The position numbers were made by a program, and so were the translations under genes. This document shows, piece after piece, positions 53,221 through 61,121 of a stretch of DNA of 64,000 nucleotides. The DNA lies in the NCBI RefSeq assembly GCF_000426245.1, contig NZ_AUEZ01000009.1, forward strand, positions 62,001-126,000, in the 5' to 3' direction. Origin of the DNA: Bradyrhizobium sp. Ai1a-2 (GTDB lineage Bacteria; Pseudomonadota; Alphaproteobacteria; Rhizobiales; Xanthobacteraceae). A model generated the notes under the pieces. It was given only the letters and a program-made list of their open reading frames with translations. It did no database searches and was not told where the DNA came from. Numbering within the stretch: the stretch's first letter is position 1; each line of letters starts with the position of its first letter.

Positions 53221-53796
53221 ATGCGCGCCATCTCTCCGAAGGCTGAGCTCCGCAGCGCCGCGCTCACCCGACGTGACGCGCTGAGCGATGAGGAGCGCAC
53301 GGCTGCCGCCACGAAGATCGCCAAGCGCGGCCTGCCGTTTGAGATCGCGCGGGGCACGATCGTTTCCGGCTATTCGCCGATCCGCAGCGAGATCGATCCG
53401 ATACCGCTGATGCTGCAGCTTGCGGCGCAGGGCGCGCAGCTTGCGCTGCCGGCGGTCACCGCGCGCGGCAATTCCCTGCTATTCCGCGCCTGGGCCAAGG
53501 GCGATCGGCTGACGCTTGGCGTGCTCGGCATCCCCGAACCGTCGCCGGCCGCGGCTGAGCTGATCCCCGACATCATGCTGGTGCCGCTCGCGGCCTTCGA
53601 CCGGGTCGGCCACCGGATCGGCTATGGCGCTGGCTACTACGACTTCACGTTCACGCATCTGCGCAAGGCCAAGCACGTGATCGGCATCGGTCTGGCCTTC
53701 GCAGTGCAGGAAATCAAGGCGGTTCCGGCTTTGTCGCACGACGTCGCGCTTGATTATGTGCTAACGGAGCGCAAGGCGTTCGATTTCCGGGAGTAG
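53221..53796 (+). CDS. 5-formyltetrahydrofolate cyclo-ligase
   Basis: A 191-residue enzyme (YgfA type) that converts 5-formyltetrahydrofolate to 5,10-methenyltetrahydrofolate with ATP. Blocks: KAELRSAALTRRDALSDEER, VSGYSPIRSEIDP, MLVPLAAFDRVGHRIGYGAG with GYYD, and the final AVPALSHDVALDYVLTE. In enterobacteria the homologous gene is cotranscribed with 6S RNA; here a family D repeat intervenes. Confidence 0.93.
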   Translation: MRAISPKAELRSAALTRRDALSDEERTAAATKIAKRGLPFEIARGTIVSGYSPIRSEIDPIPLMLQLAAQGAQLALPAVTARGNSLLFRAWAKGDRLTLGVLGIPEPSPAAAELIPDIMLVPLAAFDRVGHRIGYGAGYYDFTFTHLRKAKHVIGIGLAFAVQEIKAVPALSHDVALDYVLTERKAFDFRE

Positions 53797-53802
53797 CTTG
53801 AT

Positions 53803-54627
53803 TTGCGTATCCTCTTCGTCGGTGATGTGGTCGGCAAGACCGGCCGCACCGCCATCTCAGAACATCTTCCCCGCATGATCCGTGACTGGTCGCTCGATCT
53901 CGTCATCGTCAATGGCGAGAATGCCGCCGGCGGCTTTGGCATCACCGAGGCGATCTACCAGGACTTCCTGGATGCCGGGGCGGACGCGATCACGCTGGGC
54001 AATCATGCGTGGAATCAGAAGGAAGCGCTGGTGTTCATCGAGCGCGCGCCACGTCTGATCCGCCCGTTGAACTTTCCGCGCCACGCGCCGGGCCGCGGCG
54101 CAACTCTGGTCGATACCAAGAACGGCAAGCGCGCGCTCGTCCTCAACGCGATCGGCCGCGTCTTCATGGAGCCCTCCAACGATCCCTTCACGGCGATCGA
54201 GCGCGAGCTCGAGGCCTGTCCGCTGCGGCAGGCGGCGGATGCGATCGTGTTGGATTTCCACGGCGAGGCCACCTCCGAGAAGCAGGGCATGGGTTTCTTC
54301 TGCGACGGCCGCGTCAGCCTCGTGGTCGGCACCCATACCCATGTGCCCACCGCCGATCACCAGGTGCTGCCCGGCGGCACCGCCTATATGACCGACGCCG
54401 GCATGACCGGCGATTACGATTCCATCATCGGCATGCAGAAGGAAGAGCCGCTGCAGCGCTTCCAGACCGGCATCCCCTCCGGCCGCTTCGAGCCGGCCTC
54501 CGGCGAAGCGACGCTGAGCGGGGTTGCGGTCGAGACCGACGACGCCACCGGCCTCGCGCTCCGCATCGCGCCTGTACGCGCCGGCGGACGCCTCGAGCCG
54601 GCCGTGCCGGGGTTCTGGGTGAGCTAG
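53803..54627 (+). CDS. TIGR00282/YmdB family metallophosphoesterase
   Basis: A 274-residue binuclear-metal phosphoesterase. Metal ligands appear as FVGDVVGKTGR, VNGENAAGGFG, TLGNHAWNQKEA, FHGEATSEKQG and GTHTHVPTADH. The Bacillus homologue YmdB hydrolyses cyclic AMP and affects biofilm formation. The start is a TTG at 53803, six bases after the cyclo-ligase stop, so cotranslation is likely. Confidence 0.92.
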   Translation: MRILFVGDVVGKTGRTAISEHLPRMIRDWSLDLVIVNGENAAGGFGITEAIYQDFLDAGADAITLGNHAWNQKEALVFIERAPRLIRPLNFPRHAPGRGATLVDTKNGKRALVLNAIGRVFMEPSNDPFTAIERELEACPLRQAADAIVLDFHGEATSEKQGMGFFCDGRVSLVVGTHTHVPTADHQVLPGGTAYMTDAGMTGDYDSIIGMQKEEPLQRFQTGIPSGRFEPASGEATLSGVAVETDDATGLALRIAPVRAGGRLEPAVPGFWVS

Positions 54628-54799
54628 AACGGGACGTGGCTCATTAACGCGCAGCCACAGCCTGATTGACGCAAGTTGGACGAAGGCGAAGAAGCCGCCA
54701 CTCGGTATCTTCCCGAGCAGCCGCACTGCTTGTACGGCATGCGCCTCTGGGCACGGTGCATGTTGAAGGCGGCAGATTTCGAGAGTTGCTGGATATGAG

Positions 54800-56719
54800 C
54801 TACCGGGTGCTGAGTTTTGCGGACGCCTGCTCTTGCGCTTTTTTCAGTTCAGTCCAGGCTGGGGCCCATTGCAGGGCCTTGTTGTAGGCTTCCACCGCCT
54901 TGTTCCATTTCGCCTGACTTGAAAGGACGTCGCCTGTCGCCTTTAGAGGTTCGGCCCAGTGTGGCGACAGTCGATGAGCTGTTTCGAACTGCTGGAGCGC
55001 ATGCATCTGGTCCCCATGACGGACGTGTGCCAGGCCTTCGCGATAGTAGGCAAAAGCAAGGCTTGGAGCCGCAGCTTGCGCTTTGCGGTAAGCGTCCAGC
55101 GCCGCGTCCCATTGGCCGCTCCGGTCGAGCGCGTCGGCCATGAAGGCACGGCATCGCACGAACCTCTGGTCTTGCAGCAGCGGCATGGCCTTCTCAACCT
55201 GTCCCGCTTCCGTGTAGGCATGTCCGAGGCTGCATTCGAAGTCCGAATAGAATGTCTTCAACTGAGCTGAACCGCGCCACAGCTTCAAAGCCGCTTCGAA
55301 CCTGGCGATGGCCGTCTTGTAATCCCCGGCATCCAGGGCCTCATAGCCCGGCAGGGTTTCGGCGTCGAAAGACGTCGTCGCGTCTTCGGGGGGCGACTCC
55401 GCCAGGTACAGGTAAGCAGCCGTCCAGTCGTGACGGACCGCTTCCTGCTCTGCGATCCACGAGCTCGCATTATATTGTGCGCCTTCGCGATGAGCCAGCT
55501 TACGGTCAGCCAAAAGACCGGCGATGACCGCACCCGGATCTAATGTCATCTGAGCAAAATTCGTCTGGTCGTAGAGCGTCGGCTGTAACCGTGATGAGAC
55601 ATTCTTGGCCTCGGCCATCATCTTCAACCCGGATTGATATGCCGCCTCCTCTCCCTCCGTTTGTGGGAGGGTGCCGATCAGGTTGTTCCAGGCGCGCCAG
55701 TAGTGCGGTTTGAGGCTCATTGCAAAACGAAAGCGTTCGTCGGACTCCTTGGGGCGGCCGAGGATGAACAGCGCCTCGCCCCAGAGGTTTGCCAAGACAG
55801 GCCGGTCGGCGTCCGTTACTCGAGGGTAGGCCGTGCGGATAAACGCAATGGCGTCGTCCTGGCGATTTGCGGCGACCAGGTAACTTCCGAACAGCACGGG
55901 CTGAGCGTAGCCATAGACGTGTTCGGCGGCCTTTTTGGTCAGGGTATCGATATCGTCTATATCGCCTTCGAATGTCGCCGGCGGAATGCGATCTCCGCGG
56001 ATGGAGAGCAGGAGCGTGCCTTTCTTGGTTTTGGTCAGCGCGCCATCGATGTGCGTGTCGTGACCGAACGTGCGATGCAAGGCGTTGTTGATCTGATCGA
56101 GCGAGATGCCGGCTTCGGGCACTTTGATTTCGATCGACTTGCTCCAGGCGTCCTTGATCTGCCGCTGGGCGGCAGAGAACTTCGTGCTGTCCTGGATCTT
56201 CAGGAGTTCATCGAGAACTTTGCCGGCGACAACGGTGCCGCTAAGTCCGTTTTCCGCCAACGAAGTTGGCGCTTCAAATTCATCGACGACGACGGCGTTG
56301 GAGAGAATCGCGGCGCCCCACATGGCAGCGACGCCGGCCGCCACCCCAAATCCAATCACAATAAACGCACACTGCACGATAATGCGCAGAATGTCGCTGA
56401 TGCGCTTCCGGGCGGCGCCGTGTCTTTCCCTGATCTTTTCCTCTTCGAAATAGGAAATCTGGAGATCGATCAGTTTTTTGTTTGCGGACAGGAACGTGTC
56501 CGCGATGTCCTTGTCCGGCTCGTTGTTCTGCGACTGGTGCAGGGCGTAGGCCGCCGCCAGATCGGATGACAGGCGCAGTGCATCGGCGTTTTCTGCCTCT
56601 ATTCCTTCGGGGACGAATTCCGGGGCCACAGGATGCTCTTTTGGCTGCAATTTAGATTGTTTGTCTTGATCTCTGATTTTCGGCAAAGTCGAATGTAGTA
56701 ATTTTCCTGGAACGATCAT
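54800..56719 (-). CDS. Membrane-anchored TPR protein flanking the secretion locus
   Basis: A 639-residue protein I cannot assign to a named family. The first 110 residues are polar and probably cytoplasmic, followed by one membrane segment (about 113-142, VQCAFIVIGFGVAAGVAAMW) and a long outer part. Residues 300-630 hold about six TPR-like units (WGEALFILGRPKESDERFRF, GHAYTEAGQVEKAMPLLQDQ, KATGDVLSSQAKWNKAVEAY). I used the ATG at 56719; the frame continues 252 codons upstream over the opposing repeat-protein gene with no similarity. It is divergent from the glycine-rich gene and may assist its secretion, which is inference. Confidence 0.83.
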   Translation of the reverse strand: MIVPGKLLHSTLPKIRDQDKQSKLQPKEHPVAPEFVPEGIEAENADALRLSSDLAAAYALHQSQNNEPDKDIADTFLSANKKLIDLQISYFEEEKIRERHGAARKRISDILRIIVQCAFIVIGFGVAAGVAAMWGAAILSNAVVVDEFEAPTSLAENGLSGTVVAGKVLDELLKIQDSTKFSAAQRQIKDAWSKSIEIKVPEAGISLDQINNALHRTFGHDTHIDGALTKTKKGTLLLSIRGDRIPPATFEGDIDDIDTLTKKAAEHVYGYAQPVLFGSYLVAANRQDDAIAFIRTAYPRVTDADRPVLANLWGEALFILGRPKESDERFRFAMSLKPHYWRAWNNLIGTLPQTEGEEAAYQSGLKMMAEAKNVSSRLQPTLYDQTNFAQMTLDPGAVIAGLLADRKLAHREGAQYNASSWIAEQEAVRHDWTAAYLYLAESPPEDATTSFDAETLPGYEALDAGDYKTAIARFEAALKLWRGSAQLKTFYSDFECSLGHAYTEAGQVEKAMPLLQDQRFVRCRAFMADALDRSGQWDAALDAYRKAQAAAPSLAFAYYREGLAHVRHGDQMHALQQFETAHRLSPHWAEPLKATGDVLSSQAKWNKAVEAYNKALQWAPAWTELKKAQEQASAKLSTR

Positions 56720-57085
56720 TTTTCGATACTCAGGATGACAGCAACCATTTGCGGTATCAAGGACCGCGAAACAATGGAAGGTTGCTGGGGTACTTTTAGC
56801 CCTCGCAGCGCCAGATCCGCTGGACCCGACCGCAATCGACGTGGCAGCCGGCATTAACCAGGAGCGACGTGATCCGGCGACAGCCGTACCGCAACACCGT
56901 CTAGAGCCTTCCTCGCGCCGTGCGGTCTGTTCTGCCTCTTCGACCTGATTTCGTTTGTACGATCTCACCCGAAATGTTGCATCCGAATTGATGGCTCGGC
57001 TTTTGACGCGTCTGGCGTGACATTGCCTCACGGTCTGGAGCGATCCGTCGCGCTGTGCGGAGCGATCCCGATCAGGGAGGCGACC
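56720..57085. promoter_or_regulatory. Divergent control region between the TPR gene and the glycine-rich gene
   Basis: A 366-base gap with no supported gene. It should hold two divergent promoters. AT-richer parts lie at 56640-56790 and 56945-57005. A GGGAGG ribosome site for the glycine-rich gene is at 57075-57080. No clear long palindrome was found. Confidence 0.5.
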
Positions 57086-58486
57086 ATGAAGTTCGATTCG
57101 ATGTCGGACAGTATCCGGCTGCATGATCAGCCGCCCCATTATCCCTGGGACGATGGAAATCCCGCGTACGGTACCAAGTTCTCGCCGGCTCGCTTGCATC
57201 ATCATTCGACCGATAGCCACGGCGATGCTGGAGACGTCAGCAGCGCCTCGTCCGGCTCGCCGCTCAGCGCATCCGCGGCGCCTTTTGATTCTCCTGCGAA
57301 TGGAAGCGGTAGCCTTCACGGCAATGCGGACGTCCACCAGCCCGACAAGGCGCCGGCCGGCGGCTCTCCCGCACACCACTCCAATCCAAGCAAGAGCGAC
57401 ATCGGGACAATCGATACGGGGACGAACGAGGCCGGCAACGGCGGCGACGGATTTTTCTATGGAGGCATCATTCATGCCTCGCTGGTGATCTATCAGCCGA
57501 TCAACATCGCAGTGTCCGTGGGATATGGTTCAATCGCCATCGCCGAGCAGACCAATGATGTGAATATCGACCAGTCCGCCTTCCAGATGGCCGGCATCGG
57601 GGGAAATGGCGGAGACGGCAACACTGCCGCCGGCGGAAACGTCGATGTCTCTTCGTCCGGCTCCAGCGGGATCACGACAGGCGACAATCACGCCGGTAAC
57701 GGCGGCGACGGTCATTTCCTTGGAACGCTGCTGGATGCGCCCGTTGTCATCTACCATCCCGTCAACTTCGCATTTGCGGCTCCCGGCGGCACCGCGCACG
57801 CCACCCAGTCGAACACGGTCGAGATCGATCAGTCCGCCGTGCAAATCGCAGGCGTCGGCGGGCAGGGCGGAGACGGCAATGCCGCAGGCGGCGGCGACGT
57901 ATCCGTTCACGGTCAATCCAGCGGCGGTGGAAGCGGATCGAACCTGGTCGACACCGGCGGCAATCAGGCCGGCAACGGCGGCGACGGCCAATTTCACGGC
58001 GACCTCGTTCACAAGTCCATCGCCGTCTATGATCCCGTCAACATCTCGGTCGCGGGATATAATTCCACCAGCCAATCGTACCAGCTCAATGACGTGCATC
58101 TGGACCAGTCCTCGTTCCAGATGGCCGGCGTCGGGGGCGACGGCGGCAGCGGCAATGTCGCGGCGGGCGGCACCGCAGCGATCATCTCCGCACTGCTGGG
58201 CGGCGGCTCGGATGCGATTGCAACCGGACACAACAGCGCCGGCAATGGCGGCAGCGGTCATTTCTCCGGCAGTCTCATCGACGTCAGCGTCGCGATCTAT
58301 GCTCCCATCAACATCGCCATCGCCGGGCCTCATTCGACCGCCGAAGCGGACCAGATCAACAACGTCCATATCGATCAGAGCGCGGTTCAGATCGCCGGAA
58401 TCGGCGGCAGCGGCGGCCACGACAATCTTGCGTTCGGCGGCGATGCCGCGATGCACCTGTTGTCAGATCTTCATCTGATCGGATAG
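57086..58486 (+). CDS. Glycine-rich four-repeat protein, putative type I secretion substrate
   Basis: A 466-residue protein of no family I recognise. Residues 1-107 are polar, rich in His, Ser, Pro and Gly, with no signal peptide. Four repeats of 87-92 residues follow (108-195, 196-286, 287-376, 377-466). Each has AGNGGDG-x-F-x-G, a hydrophobic IY-x-P(I/V)N-(I/F) strand, then N-x-V-x-(I/L)DQS(A/S) and (Q)MAGIGG-x-GGDGN. It ends GGSGGHDNLAFGGDAAMHL plus a short tail. No cysteine. Downstream type I secretion genes and the lack of a signal peptide suggest C-terminal secretion; the repeats may bind metal or form a beta structure. GGGAGG at 57075 fixes the ATG at 57086. Confidence 0.82.
   Translation: MKFDSMSDSIRLHDQPPHYPWDDGNPAYGTKFSPARLHHHSTDSHGDAGDVSSASSGSPLSASAAPFDSPANGSGSLHGNADVHQPDKAPAGGSPAHHSNPSKSDIGTIDTGTNEAGNGGDGFFYGGIIHASLVIYQPINIAVSVGYGSIAIAEQTNDVNIDQSAFQMAGIGGNGGDGNTAAGGNVDVSSSGSSGITTGDNHAGNGGDGHFLGTLLDAPVVIYHPVNFAFAAPGGTAHATQSNTVEIDQSAVQIAGVGGQGGDGNAAGGGDVSVHGQSSGGGSGSNLVDTGGNQAGNGGDGQFHGDLVHKSIAVYDPVNISVAGYNSTSQSYQLNDVHLDQSSFQMAGVGGDGGSGNVAAGGTAAIISALLGGGSDAIATGHNSAGNGGSGHFSGSLIDVSVAIYAPINIAIAGPHSTAEADQINNVHIDQSAVQIAGIGGSGGHDNLAFGGDAAMHLLSDLHLIG
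57407..58483 (+). repeat. Four tandem coding repeats of about 270 bases
   Basis: Units at 57407-57670, 57671-57943, 57944-58213 and 58214-58483 encode the four protein repeats. They are clearly related in protein but diverged in DNA, so duplication is old and selection has kept the motif pattern. Units 1 and 3 share FQMAG and units 2 and 4 share VQIAG, hinting at duplication of a two-unit block. Confidence 0.8.
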
Positions 58487-58610
58487 AGCGTTTTCGAGCG
58501 AATGCCGGTTCGCACAGCAATCAAGTTTGTGCAGATTGCGTAGACATATCCGCGCAGAAACGCGTCAGTACAAAAATCGAAAGCTTCGATTCTGATTTCG
58601 TCAGAACCGA
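58484..58610. repeat. Intergenic repeat, family F (TAGAGCGTTTTCGAGCG)
   Basis: It begins at the stop codon of the repeat protein: TAGAGCGTTTTCGAGCGAA ... GCCGGTTCGC, then AAACGCGTCA ... AAGCTTCGATTCTGATT, then CAGAACCGA. A related copy with the same order of blocks is at 62614-62717, after the adaptor gene. The remaining bases to 58787 hold no gene. Confidence 0.75.
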
Positions 58611-58787
58611 CCCTCGCCGAATTTCGATAGGGCATGTAATCCTTTCGGGCGTAGGCCTGTCGAACCGCATGACATCCTATTTGGCATCTATCGCGCGCGC
58701 GTTGGCGGGGATCAGATTCGCTCGGCACGTCCGCCTCCAGAACCGGGACGGATGTCGCGCGACGGCAAACTCAGCACGGAGGCTCAA

Positions 58788-59252
58788 ATGTCGAAAGGCA
58801 AGGGATTTCTCAAGGTTTCCGATTCGATCGATTTCAAATCAATCGACACGGGTGGCCAGAGCGTCGGAAACGGCGGCGACGGCTATTTCAAGGGAAGTGT
58901 CAGCAATTCACCATCCATCAAGTTCGATCCATCGAACAAGGCTGAAGGCTCTGACGTACACGTCAAGACCGGCGACTACGTCAGTCAAAAGGCATCCTGG
59001 GATGCCGACGGCGGCGACGCCAAGGCGTGGAAGCACTCGAAGGCTGAAGGCGGCGACGCCAAGTCGAACGGCGATCAGAGCTCGTCCAGCGGTTACGACA
59101 CCTCCAAGGTGTACGCCAACACGACGGCGCATCAGTCGAACTACCTGAAGGCAGACATGCACCAGGAAGTCGCGGCGGGCATCGGCGGCGATGGCGGGAG
59201 TGATAATCTCGGCATGGGCGGAGACGTTGACGTCCATATTGATACGTTCTGA
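58788..59252 (+). CDS. Short glycine-rich relative, second putative secretion substrate
   Basis: A 154-residue protein with no signal peptide. Residues 18-52 match the first half of the neighbour's repeat (SIDTGGQSVGNGGDGYFKG), and the end matches its last half (HQSNYLKADMHQEVAAGIGG, then GGSDNLGMGGDVDVHI). Between them is an unrelated hydrophilic stretch with two GGDAK units. It is thus one repeat opened by an insertion of about 60 residues. GGAGG at 58778-58782 supports the ATG at 58788. It lies 114 bases before the secretion ATPase gene. Function unknown: companion substrate, inhibitor or chaperone are all possible. Confidence 0.78.
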   Translation: MSKGKGFLKVSDSIDFKSIDTGGQSVGNGGDGYFKGSVSNSPSIKFDPSNKAEGSDVHVKTGDYVSQKASWDADGGDAKAWKHSKAEGGDAKSNGDQSSSSGYDTSKVYANTTAHQSNYLKADMHQEVAAGIGGDGGSDNLGMGGDVDVHIDTF

Positions 59253-59366
59253 TCGGCGCCTCATTAAGGCGACTGAGGCCGGCGGTTCGTGCCGCCGGTC
59301 TCCGATTTTCCCGCGAAGCAATCCGCGCAAAATAGGTCAAGCCGAGAAGCTCGGGCGGTGACGATC

Positions 59367-61121
59367 ATGCTGGTGCCGCAGCTCCGGTTAACTCTGCTGC
59401 AGACTCCCTGGACGCCGCTGCAGGCGGCGCTGCGGACCTGCGCAGGCTCGCTCGGGATGGTGTTCGCCTATAGCTGCAGCTACAATCTGCTGCTGTTCGC
59501 CCCCTCGATCTATCTGCTCCAGATCTATGATCGCGTGCTGCCGAGCCGCAGCAACGAAACGCTCCTGATGCTCACTTTGATCGTCGCGCTCACGGTCGTG
59601 GTGGGCGGGGTGCTTGACGCGCTGCGCCGGTCCGTATTGGCGCGCCTGGGTGCATGGCTGGAAGACCGGCTTCGTCCCACCGTGCTGTCCGCCTGCCTCG
59701 ACCATGCCTTCCGCAACGATTCCGCGCGCGCTTCGGATGCCTATCGCGATCTCACGGCAGCGCGCCAGTTCGTCGAATCCGGCGCGTCCCTGACGCTGCT
59801 CGATGCGCTCTGGATCCCGCCATTCCTCGCCGTGCTGTTTTTCGTGCATCCCCTGCTTGGAGGCATTGGCGCGTGCGCCGTGTTGTTTCTGTTCGGCCTT
59901 ACGGTTGCCGGCGATCTATTGACCGAGGAGGCGCTGGCGAAATCCGCGATTGCCCTCTCCAGAAGCTACGGCCGTCTTGCGACGGTCGCAGGCCACGTTC
60001 ACTTGATCCGCAGCATGGGAATGCTCGATGACATGGCGCGCCGCGTCTATCTCGATGCGCGCAACGCGCAAAGCGAATACGAGCTGGCACAGCGGCGGAA
60101 TGAGATCATCATGCTGATCGCGAAGCCGACGCGTTCGCTGGCGCAGGTTCTCATCATGGGCGCGGCCGCGTGGCTGGTCCTCGATCACGGCAAGAGCGCG
60201 GCGATCATCTTTGTCACGATGCTGATGTTCAGCCGTGCGCTGGCGCCGGTCGAAGGCGCCGTTGCAAGCTGGAAAGCACTGCGAAGAGCCCTGGATGCCT
60301 ACCAGCGGCTGACCGCCATCCTCGCTGCTGTTCCATCTGCATCCGAGAACGCGGACAGTCCTTCGGAACAGCCGACGGGCGATCTCGTCGTCGACAATAT
60401 CGGCGCAAAGGTTTCGGAGGGCGCGTGGTTTCCGGTCAAGACCGTCTCGTTCCGTCTCGCGCCGGGAGAATGCCTCGGCATCATCGGTCCATCGGGCTCC
60501 GGCAAGTCCACATTGGCCGGCATCATTGCCGGGATCCTGTTGCCGGGGCAGGGGCGCGTTCTCCTCGGCGAGACCGACATCTCGGTCCTGCGCGGAGGGC
60601 GGCAGGGCCGTTACCTCGGCTACTTGCCACAGGACATCGATCTCGTCGGAGAGACGATCAAGGACATCATCGCGCGGCTGGACGACGCTGATCTGCCCAA
60701 GGTCATGCATGCCGCAAAGCTCGCCGGGATCCATGAGAGCATCCTGCGGCTGCCGCTGGGATACGATACGGTCGTCACCAATGGCGGGGGTGTATTCTCG
60801 CGCGGATTTCGCCAGCGCCTCGGGCTGGCGCGGGCATTTTTCGGCGAGCCGCGGCTGGTCGTGCTGGACGAGCCGAATGCCAGCCTCGACTACACCGGCG
60901 AGCGCGTGCTGCTGGATGCCATCGAACAACTGAAGATCGCCAGCGCCACGGTGGTCATCGTCACGCACCGCATGGGCATCCTGGCGGCGACGGACAAGAT
61001 CGCCATCATGCAGGACGGCGCGGTCACGGCGTTCGGTGACAGCGAGGAGATCTTCGAGCGGCATTTGAGCCGGCCGCAAGTGGCTTCCCAAGTGGTTACG
61101 CAGGAGACGGCTGTCCCGTGA
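59367..61121 (+). CDS. Type I secretion ABC permease/ATPase (PrtD-like) with altered signature motif
   Basis: A 584-residue inner-membrane exporter. The PrtD-type start is visible as SYNLLLFAPSIYLLQIYDRV with VLPSRSNETLLMLTLI; six membrane segments end near 310. Walker A GPSGSGKST is at 374-382 and Walker B LVVLDEP at 497-503. The ABC signature, normally LSGGQRQR, reads FSRGFRQR at 477-484, which keeps only the second glycine and the tail. It is followed by the usual GLARAFFGEPRL, so it is not a frameshift. ATG 59367 was chosen with GGTGA at 59356; GTG at 59289 is an alternative. It overlaps the adaptor gene by four bases. Confidence 0.9.
   Translation: MLVPQLRLTLLQTPWTPLQAALRTCAGSLGMVFAYSCSYNLLLFAPSIYLLQIYDRVLPSRSNETLLMLTLIVALTVVVGGVLDALRRSVLARLGAWLEDRLRPTVLSACLDHAFRNDSARASDAYRDLTAARQFVESGASLTLLDALWIPPFLAVLFFVHPLLGGIGACAVLFLFGLTVAGDLLTEEALAKSAIALSRSYGRLATVAGHVHLIRSMGMLDDMARRVYLDARNAQSEYELAQRRNEIIMLIAKPTRSLAQVLIMGAAAWLVLDHGKSAAIIFVTMLMFSRALAPVEGAVASWKALRRALDAYQRLTAILAAVPSASENADSPSEQPTGDLVVDNIGAKVSEGAWFPVKTVSFRLAPGECLGIIGPSGSGKSTLAGIIAGILLPGQGRVLLGETDISVLRGGRQGRYLGYLPQDIDLVGETIKDIIARLDDADLPKVMHAAKLAGIHESILRLPLGYDTVVTNGGGVFSRGFRQRLGLARAFFGEPRLVVLDEPNASLDYTGERVLLDAIEQLKIASATVVIVTHRMGILAATDKIAIMQDGAVTAFGDSEEIFERHLSRPQVASQVVTQETAVP

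Noticed and set aside
56720-57475. 252-residue N-terminal extension of the TPR protein
   Set aside because: It is antisense to the control region and the first part of the glycine-rich gene, has odd low-complexity composition and no family match.
57086-58486. Classical RTX toxin or adhesin
   Set aside because: Glycine-aspartate turns are present, but the tandem nonapeptides GGxGxDxUx are not; turns come only twice per 90-residue unit.
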